DNA from: Lachnospiraceae bacterium
GTDB taxonomy: Bacteria; Bacillota; Clostridia; Lachnospirales; Lachnospiraceae
Length of the DNA: 6,300 bases
Reading direction: 5' to 3'
Assembly: GCA_900751995.1 (NCBI GenBank)
Contig: CAADTP010000055.1
Coordinates: 1 to 6,300, forward strand
Under the pieces are notes generated by a model. It was not told the DNA's origin. It made no database searches and worked only from the letters and a program-made list of their open reading frames with translations. Position 1 is the first letter of the stretch. Each line of letters begins with the position of its first letter. Below are positions 1-4,755 of this stretch, piece after piece. Made by a program: the position numbers and the translations under genes.

Positions 1-251
1 GGGGCGGCTGCATGGTCGTGCCTGGTGCGGTCGTTTCGCCGGGTCATACTAAGCGTCTGAGTCTTCTGCCGTGCAGGGCGCCCCATAACTCGCCATGTAC
101 GCTGATGCGTACCTGGCTCAGACAGATGGGGCTTACTCTGCGGCTTGTGGCCGCAGAGGACCTTCCCGTCAGAAGCCTCAGGCGCTAAGTATGACCAGCG
201 GCTTACTCCGACGCACCGGGTCCCGACCATGCAGCCGCCCCTCCGGCAGTC
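1..251. repeat. Large palindromic repeat element, left copy (5' edge cut by window)
   Basis: This gene-free stretch is a long imperfect inverted repeat. Bases 1-18 (ggggcggctgcatggtcg) are the exact reverse complement of 224-241. Inside this, 21-29 pairs with 212-220 (9 pairs, one G-T), and 43-68 pairs with 170-195 with only two mismatches and one G-T pair. The centre carries separate hairpins: 80-86 with 126-132, enclosing 92-102 with 107-117 (loop tgat), and 136-144 with 150-158 (loop ttgtg). The layout is therefore a long stalk ending in a branched head. The first 99 bases recur exactly at 6202-6300. The right copy shows that the element starts about 10 bases before base 1, with gactgcc matching ggcagtc at 245-251. 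It encodes no transposase or convincing protein. It could be a MITE-like or REP-like element, or a gene for a structured RNA; the sequence alone does not decide. Confidence 0.85.
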
Positions 252-408
252 CGTCCTGTGCGTTGGAGAGAAACAAAAAGGATGCACTACAAAGAAATTC
301 TGGAATCGTACTAAGTCCGTCCTGTGCGTTGGAGAGAAATAAAGAAAGCATCAAGGTTGTGATAAATGGGCTGATCTGAATCTGTTCTGTGCGTTGGAGA
401 GAAATAAA
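248..408. repeat. Three 30-bp direct repeats at 66/65-bp spacing (CRISPR-like, no cas genes)
   Basis: Three copies of a 30-bp sequence lie at 248-277, 314-343 and 379-408, all containing ctgtgcgttggagagaaa. Copies 1 and 2 differ at one base; copy 3 differs from copy 2 at three bases, all transitions in its first nine positions. The intervening 36 bp (278-313) and 35 bp (344-378) are unrelated to each other. Repeat and spacer lengths match a short type I CRISPR array with a degenerate last repeat, and the units end in GAAAYAAA, loosely like the GAAAC ends of many CRISPR repeats. Against this, there are only three copies, the repeat is hardly palindromic and no cas gene is present. Copy 1 also overlaps the arm of the adjoining palindromic element. 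It could instead be an iteron-like regulatory repeat or a module of the dispersed element. The repeats are certain; the CRISPR reading is perhaps one in four. Confidence 0.8.
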
Positions 409-458
409 GGGGTTAAGAAATTTCCAGTGCAAAAAATATAGCGCGGGTGGGGTGTGCA

Positions 459-467
459 TGCTATAAT
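459..467 (+). promoter_or_regulatory. Extended -10 promoter of the S1 cluster
   Basis: TGCTATAAT at 459-467 combines a perfect TATAAT (462-467) with the TGN extension. No good -35 hexamer is seen 16-18 bp upstream, which an extended -10 can tolerate. Transcription would start near 474, giving a leader of about 68 nt before the S1 start at 542. The -10 forms an inverted repeat with ATTATA at 475-480. Confidence 0.65.
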
Positions 468-528
468 GATTAGGATTATAGTGCTGTCGTCTGGTTTGGG
501 GCGGCGGTGGTTGGTTTTTTGTTTGAAT

Positions 529-534
529 GGGAGG
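529..534 (+). promoter_or_regulatory. Ribosome binding site fixing the S1 start
   Basis: GGGAGG lies 7 nt before the ATG at 542. It overlaps the earlier in-frame ATG at 527, which therefore cannot be the start used with this site. Confidence 0.85.
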
Positions 535-541
535 TCTGGAT

Positions 542-1444
542 ATGGCGGAGTCTATGAAGGATTTTGAGAGGGAGCTGGAGGCTTCTTTTAAGAGGATCGA
601 TGAGGGGGATATTATCTCAGGGACTGTTGTGAGTGTGGATGAGTCGGGGGTTGTTCTTGACCTTAAGTTTTATGCTGAGGGTTTTATTCCGGTGGAGGAG
701 TTTTCCCGGGTGCCGGGGTTTAATATTAAAGAGGCTGTTCAGCCGGGGGATGAGGTTCAGGCGATGGTTCTTCGCAGGGATGATGGTCAGGGGAATATTC
801 TTCTTTCCAGAGCGGATGCTGTGGATGTGCTTGCCTGGGACAGGCTGAAGGAGCTTCAGGATTCGGGTGAGGTGCTGGATGTTGTTGTGAAGGGGATCGT
901 TAACGGGGGTGCCATTGCTTATGTTGAGGGTGTCCGTGGTTTTATTCCGGCGTCGAGGCTTGCTTTGGAGTTTGTTGAGGATACTGAGGTGTTTCTGAAT
1001 AAGCCGATCCAGGTGCGGGTGATCGAGGCTGATAAGGCGAAGAAGAGGCTGGTGCTTTCGGCGAGGGAGATTCTTCGTGAGAGGGCTGAGGTGGAGAAAC
1101 GGAATAAGATTTCCAATATCCAGGTTGGCTTTGTGACGGAGGGTACGGTTGAGAGTTTGCAGCCGTATGGTGCTTTTGTGGAGCTTGGGAACGGGGTTTC
1201 CGGGCTGGTGCATATTTCTCAGATCTGTGAGAAGAGGATCCGGAAGCCTTCTGAGGTTTTGAGTGTTGGGGATAAGGTTAAGGTGAAGGTTATCGCGATC
1301 AAGGATGGTAAGCTGAGCCTGAGTATTAAAGAGGCATCGGATCTGATGGCTAAGGAGGTTGAGGAGGAGTCTTTTGAGCTTCCGGAGTCGGGGGAAGAGG
1401 CTACTACTTCCCTGGGTGCTTTGTTTGCAAATATTAAATTATGA
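542..1444 (+). CDS. rpsA: S1 RNA-binding domain protein (30S ribosomal protein S1 homologue)
   Basis: The 300-residue protein contains three S1 (OB-fold) RNA-binding domains at about residues 21-90, 109-176 and 195-265. The third is the most canonical, with the pattern GTVESLQPYGAFVELG, then GLVHISQI and a closing LSLSIKEA. An acidic tail (266-300) follows. S1 proteins bind single-stranded mRNA at the small ribosomal subunit and help translation start. Firmicute S1 homologues are shorter than the six-domain enterobacterial protein and may not all be stable ribosomal components, so 'S1-like RNA-binding protein' is the safe name. ATG 542 is preferred over the in-frame ATG 527 because GGGAGG sits 7 nt upstream of it. 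The gene leads a cluster with ppaC 29 bp downstream. Codon third positions are dominated by T and G. Confidence 0.9.
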   Translation: MAESMKDFERELEASFKRIDEGDIISGTVVSVDESGVVLDLKFYAEGFIPVEEFSRVPGFNIKEAVQPGDEVQAMVLRRDDGQGNILLSRADAVDVLAWDRLKELQDSGEVLDVVVKGIVNGGAIAYVEGVRGFIPASRLALEFVEDTEVFLNKPIQVRVIEADKAKKRLVLSAREILRERAEVEKRNKISNIQVGFVTEGTVESLQPYGAFVELGNGVSGLVHISQICEKRIRKPSEVLSVGDKVKVKVIAIKDGKLSLSIKEASDLMAKEVEEESFELPESGEEATTSLGALFANIKL

Positions 1445-1460
1445 TTATTTTGGATGAAAA

Positions 1461-1464
1461 AGGA
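1461..1464 (+). promoter_or_regulatory. Ribosome binding site favouring the ppaC start at 1474
   Basis: AGGA, within AAAAAGGATGG, lies 9 nt before ATG 1474. The alternative in-frame ATG at 1441, overlapping the S1 stop codon as ATGA, has no purine-rich site upstream. Confidence 0.65.
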
Positions 1465-1473
1465 TGGATGTGT

Positions 1474-3144
1474 ATGAAAAAACCGGAGAGAATATTTGTA
1501 ATCGGACATAAGAATCCGGATACGGATTCCATCTGTTCGGCTATTGCTTATGCGGATATTAAGAACAGAACTACGCAGAACAAAAAATATATCCCGAAGA
1601 GAGCGGGGCAGATCAATGAGGAGACCAGGTATGTGCTGAACCGTTTTGGCGTACAGCCGCCGGCTTATCTGGGAAATATCGGTACGCAGGTCAAGGATAT
1701 GGATATCCGGACCAGTCCGCAGGCGGATAAGAATATGTCGCTGAAGAATACCTGGGATCTGATGCAGGAGAACGGGATCGTTTCTCTTCCGATCCGGGAT
1801 AAGGATGGGTGTCTGGAGGGGCTTGTGACGATTGGTGATATCGCAAAGACCTATATGGATACTACAGACAGTTATCTTCTTTCCAATGCGAGGACGCAGT
1901 ATCAGAGAATTGCCGAGACTGTTGGCGGTGAAGTGGTGGAAGGTAACGGACACGGATATTTTGTGAAGGGGCGTGTGCTTGTCGGTACTGCCAACCCGAA
2001 GATGCTGGAGGGCTACGTTGAGGAGGATGATATGATCATCATGGGTGACCGTGAGGAGGATCATCTTCAGGCGATCAGCCAGAATGTCAGCTGTATCATC
2101 GTGGGGCTGAATATCGTGGTTTCCGAGAAGGTTATAAAGCTTGCTCATGAGAAGAATATCGTGATCATCCGGTCTCCGTATGATACGTTTAATATTGCGC
2201 GTCTGATCAACCAGAGTATTCCGGTCAGCTTTGTTATGAAGCGGGATAACATGGTTACGTTTAATACCGAGGATTTTACGGATGATATCCAGGATGTTAT
2301 GATCAAAAACCGTCACAGGGCGTTTCCGGTGATCAATCCTCATGGTAAGTGTATCGGTACGATCTCCAGACGTAATTTTCTGGATATGCATAAAAAGAAA
2401 GTGGTTCTTGTGGATCATAATGAGGTGGATCAGGCTGTTGATAATATCGAGAAGGCGGAGATCCTTGAGATCATCGATCATCATAAGCTGGGTACCTTGC
2501 AGACCATGACGCCGGTTGCTTTTCGTAATGAGCCGGTGGGATGTACGGGCACGATCCTTTATGAGATCTACGGAGAGCAGAGACTGGAGATCCCGGAAAA
2601 GATCGCGGGGCTTCTCTGTGCGGCTATTATTTCGGATACATTGATGTTCCGTTCACCGACCTGTACGCAGACGGATAAGATCGCTGCCAGTGCTCTTGCG
2701 CTGATCGCGGGGATCAAGATCGAGGAGTTTGCCCGAGAGATGTTTTCTGCGGGAAGTAATCTGAAGGATAAGTCTCCGGAGGAGATTTTTTATCAGGATT
2801 ACAAGAAGTTTATCGGTGAGGGTAATGTTTCCTTTGGTGTGGGGCAGATCAGTTCCATGGACAGCGAGGAGCTTAAGGAGATCAAGGAGAAGCTGATGCC
2901 GTTTATGGTGAGTGAGTGTGGCCGTCATGATATCACGAGAGTTTATTTTATGCTGACGAATATCCTGGAGGAGTCTACAGAGCTTCTGTTTTACGGGGAG
3001 GGCAGCCAGCAGATGGCGGAGATCGCTTTTGAGCGGAAACCGGATGGAGATACCTTCAGTCTGCCGGGTGTGGTTTCCAGAAAGAAGCAGCTGATCCCGG
3101 CTATGATGGAGGCTGCTCAGCTGATGAACAGCGATTATGCGTAA
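1474..3144 (+). CDS. ppaC: Manganese-dependent inorganic pyrophosphatase, family II, with CBS and DRTGG regulatory domains
   Basis: This cytoplasmic enzyme hydrolyses pyrophosphate to two phosphates, pulling biosynthetic reactions forward. The 556-residue protein has an N-terminal DHH-type metal site, GHKNPDTDS (H12, D16, D18), which is split from the rest of the catalytic domain by a regulatory insert. The insert contains a CBS repeat (about 72-129), a DRTGG domain (about 170-250) and a second CBS repeat (about 250-308). Catalysis resumes with VDHN (D314), the IIDHH motif (D335-H337) and ISDT (D388), and ends in a DHHA2 domain with the family II SRKKQ signature (535-539), which binds the substrate. 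Its length suits the CBS-PPase subgroup, whose CBS domains bind adenine nucleotides (AMP and ADP inhibiting, ATP or diadenosine polyphosphates activating); regulation here is inferred from the family. The start at 1474 is supported by AGGA and puts GHKNPD near the N-terminus, as is usual; an 11-residue longer form from 1441 is possible. Confidence 0.95.
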   Translation: MKKPERIFVIGHKNPDTDSICSAIAYADIKNRTTQNKKYIPKRAGQINEETRYVLNRFGVQPPAYLGNIGTQVKDMDIRTSPQADKNMSLKNTWDLMQENGIVSLPIRDKDGCLEGLVTIGDIAKTYMDTTDSYLLSNARTQYQRIAETVGGEVVEGNGHGYFVKGRVLVGTANPKMLEGYVEEDDMIIMGDREEDHLQAISQNVSCIIVGLNIVVSEKVIKLAHEKNIVIIRSPYDTFNIARLINQSIPVSFVMKRDNMVTFNTEDFTDDIQDVMIKNRHRAFPVINPHGKCIGTISRRNFLDMHKKKVVLVDHNEVDQAVDNIEKAEILEIIDHHKLGTLQTMTPVAFRNEPVGCTGTILYEIYGEQRLEIPEKIAGLLCAAIISDTLMFRSPTCTQTDKIAASALALIAGIKIEEFAREMFSAGSNLKDKSPEEIFYQDYKKFIGEGNVSFGVGQISSMDSEELKEIKEKLMPFMVSECGRHDITRVYFMLTNILEESTELLFYGEGSQQMAEIAFERKPDGDTFSLPGVVSRKKQLIPAMMEAAQLMNSDYA

Positions 3145-3157
3145 GAGGTGACGGAAA

Positions 3158-3979
3158 ATGGCGAAACAGTTATGGAAGCCGGGGAACATGATCTATCCGC
3201 TGCCGGCTGTAATGGTGAGTGTTACCGATGGTGAGGGGCATGATAATATCATAACGGTTGCGTGGACGGGTACGGTGTGTACCAATCCGGCGATGGCTTA
3301 TATTTCTGTCCGACCTTCCCGTTATTCCTATGATATGATCCGGAAAACGGGTGAATTTGTGATCAATCTGACAACGGAGAAGCTGGCGTTTGCAACGGAT
3401 TTCTGCGGGGTCCGTTCGGGACGTGATGTGGACAAGTTCCGGAAGCTGAACCTTACGAAAGAGAAAGCGCAGTTTGTTTCTGCACCGATGATCGGGGAGG
3501 CTCCGGTTTCAATCGAGTGCAGGGTGCGTGAGGTGAAGGAGCTGGGGTCTCATGATATGTTTCTTGCGGATGTGCTTGCGGTCCATGCGGATGAAGCTTA
3601 TATGGATAAAAACAACAGGTTTCGTCTTAATGATGCGGGTCTTCTGGTTTATTCCCATGGGGAGTATCTGGCGGGTGGTCGGAAGGTGGGAACCTTCGGC
3701 TACAGCGTAAAGAAGAAGCAGCAGAAGAAGCAGATGCAGAAGAAGTTGGATAAGAAATCAGACAGGGAATCAGAGATGGCAGAGATGGCGGGGAAGTTGA
3801 AGACGTCGGGGAAGCCAGGGATGGCGGGGAAGTTGAAGACGTCAGGAAAGCCAGGGATGTCAGGGAAGTTGAAAACGTCAGGAAAGCCAGGGATGTCAGG
3901 GAAGTTGAAGACGTCGGGAAAGCCAGGGATGTCAGGGAAATTAAAGACGTCGGGAAAGGCAGGGAGAGAGAAACGGTAG
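3158..3979 (+). CDS. Flavin reductase-like FMN-binding split-barrel protein with lysine-rich repeat tail
   Basis: Residues 1-184 form a flavin reductase-like (DIM6/NTAB) domain that should bind FMN. Visible family features are the N-terminal PLPAVMVSV strand, the segment NIITVAWTG followed by NPAMAYISVRP, and GEFVINL. Such proteins reduce or use flavin with NAD(P)H, but the substrate cannot be told. The core is of normal length, but the protein continues for another 89 residues. A lysine/glutamine-rich stretch (185-200) and a short acidic-basic linker lead into five 12-residue repeats (211-270), consensus SGKLKTSGKPGM, ending EKR. The tail is strongly basic and probably disordered; I know no family role for it. 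GAGGTG at 3145-3150 lies 7 nt before the ATG, and the gene starts 13 bp after the ppaC stop, so the two are probably co-transcribed. Confidence 0.85.
   Translation: MAKQLWKPGNMIYPLPAVMVSVTDGEGHDNIITVAWTGTVCTNPAMAYISVRPSRYSYDMIRKTGEFVINLTTEKLAFATDFCGVRSGRDVDKFRKLNLTKEKAQFVSAPMIGEAPVSIECRVREVKELGSHDMFLADVLAVHADEAYMDKNNRFRLNDAGLLVYSHGEYLAGGRKVGTFGYSVKKKQQKKQMQKKLDKKSDRESEMAEMAGKLKTSGKPGMAGKLKTSGKPGMSGKLKTSGKPGMSGKLKTSGKPGMSGKLKTSGKAGREKR
3788..3967 (+). repeat. 36-bp minisatellite, five tandem units, inside the flavoprotein gene
   Basis: Units lie at 3788-3823, 3824-3859, 3860-3895, 3896-3931 and 3932-3967, all in frame and each encoding 12 residues. Units 1-2 begin with Ala and 3-5 with Ser. 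The last unit is degenerate (Pro to Ala, Met to Arg). Many differences are silent changes such as tcg/tca, ggg/gga and aag/aaa. Since 36 is a multiple of three, gain or loss of a unit would change tail length without shifting the frame. Confidence 0.95.
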
Positions 3980-4001
3980 GTTCTCGGAGCTGTAAGGTTT
4001 A

Positions 4002-4030
4002 TTGAGATTTGGTGGCTGTTATGCTAAAAT
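4002..4030 (+). promoter_or_regulatory. Possible promoter before the shikimate kinase gene
   Basis: TTGAGA (4002-4007) and TAAAAT (4025-4030) are separated by 17 bp, with a TGC extension at 4022-4024. The match is good, but the predicted transcript would start at about 4037, right at the Shine-Dalgarno site, leaving almost no leader. It may be fortuitous, with the gene read through from upstream. Confidence 0.35.
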
Positions 4031-4031
4031 G

Positions 4032-4037
4032 AAAGGA
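4032..4037 (+). promoter_or_regulatory. Ribosome binding site fixing the shikimate kinase start
   Basis: AAAGGA lies 6 nt before ATG 4044. The reading frame is open further upstream to a TTG at 4002, but kinases of this family begin just ahead of the P-loop, so 4044 is preferred. Confidence 0.8.
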
Positions 4038-4043
4038 TACAGT

Positions 4044-4556
4044 ATGAATAATATTACACTGATAGGAATGCCTGGTGCGGGGAAGAGCAGCATCGGTGTC
4101 GTTCTTGCGAAGGTACTTGGGTACCAGTTTATTGACTCTGATCTGCTGATCCAGAAGGCGGAGAAAAGGACTCTGAGTGAGATCATTGCGGATGAGGGTA
4201 CAGAGGGCTTCAAGGCGATCGAGAATCGTGTGAATGCTTCGATCCAGGTGGAGAATACGGTGATCGCTACCGGTGGAAGTGTGGTTTACTGCGATGAGGC
4301 TATGCAGCATCTGAAGTCTGAGGGTGTTGTTGTGTATCTTAAGATCTCGCTGGAGCTTCTTTCCAGGCGTCTTGGTAATCTTAAGGGGCGTGGTGTTGTG
4401 CTCAAGGAGGGACAGACGCTGGCGAGTCTTTATGATGAGCGTGTTCCTTTGTATGAGAAATATGCGGACATTGTGGTGGATGAAGAGGATAAGGATCTGG
4501 AGGGGAGTCTCCAGGTTGTGCTTGAGGCACTGAAGAACAGGGGAGATAAGGCGTAA
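4044..4556 (+). CDS. aroK: Shikimate kinase family protein (divergent)
   Basis: The 170-residue protein has the normal length of a shikimate kinase, which phosphorylates shikimate with ATP in the chorismate pathway. It shows a P-loop GMPGAGKSS (8-16), the DSD motif (31-33) that holds magnesium and substrate, a lid region around KGRGVV (114-119), and the closing ERVPLYEKYAD (132-142), whose arginine normally contacts shikimate. Two substrate-site positions differ from classical enzymes: the usual F-R-x-x-E is F56-K57-x-x-E60, and the usual GGG is GGS (77-79). No other aro gene is nearby. The family is clear, but the substrate is less so: it may be a bona fide shikimate kinase or a paralogue with another small hydroxylated substrate. 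It lies 64 bp after the flavoprotein gene and could be read through from it. Confidence 0.8.
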   Translation: MNNITLIGMPGAGKSSIGVVLAKVLGYQFIDSDLLIQKAEKRTLSEIIADEGTEGFKAIENRVNASIQVENTVIATGGSVVYCDEAMQHLKSEGVVVYLKISLELLSRRLGNLKGRGVVLKEGQTLASLYDERVPLYEKYADIVVDEEDKDLEGSLQVVLEALKNRGDKA

Positions 4557-4628
4557 CTGTTGGCTTGTGGAAACGGTTTGCTGGAGTGTTTCGGGTCATG
4601 GGTTGTGACAGGTTTTCGTCATAAATTG

Positions 4629-4656
4629 TTTACAAATCTGAAATATGTGTTATAAT
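4629..4656 (+). promoter_or_regulatory. murA promoter
   Basis: TTTACA (4629-4634) and a perfect TATAAT (4651-4656) are spaced by 16 bp, with TGT directly before the -10 as an extended -10 element. Transcription should begin near 4663, giving a leader of about 93 nt before murA. This is the strongest sigma-A-type promoter in the window, and it makes murA independent of the upstream cluster. Confidence 0.85.
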
Positions 4657-4678
4657 ATACAACTGACCTAAAAAACGG

Positions 4679-4705
4679 TATTGCGGAACGTTTGTTCCTG
4701 CAGTA
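4679..4705 (+). other. Hairpin in the murA leader
   Basis: GGAAC (4685-4689) pairs with GTTCC (4694-4698) around the loop gttt. After a single bulged T at 4699 the stem continues with 4679-4684 against 4700-4705, including one G-T pair. It lies about 15 nt into the predicted transcript. No run of T follows, so it is not a terminator. It may stabilise the mRNA or be a regulatory structure. I recognise no riboswitch class. Confidence 0.45.
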
Positions 4706-4755
4706 AATTCAGAGAAAGTTTCTGCTCATAGAGGAGTAAATAATAGAGGTGTGTT

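Noticed and set aside
95..379. Short open frame with a repeated SPSCALERNK peptide.
   Set aside because: It spans the palindromic element and two of the direct repeats. The repeated peptide is just the 66-bp period read in frame, the third copy is at 65 bp and out of frame, and no ribosome site precedes it.
1219..2484. A 421-codon open frame on the minus strand.
   Set aside because: It lies antisense to S1 and ppaC, shows no recognisable domain, and is explained by the codon bias of the real genes. No promoter or ribosome site supports it.
4569..4592. Possible terminator after the shikimate kinase gene (GAAAC with GTTTC).
   Set aside because: Only five pairs with a long loop and no T tract; not a convincing intrinsic terminator.
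4681..4731. Possible leader peptide in the murA 5' region starting at TTG 4681.
   Set aside because: No Shine-Dalgarno site, a non-ATG start, and the sequence is better explained as the leader hairpin.
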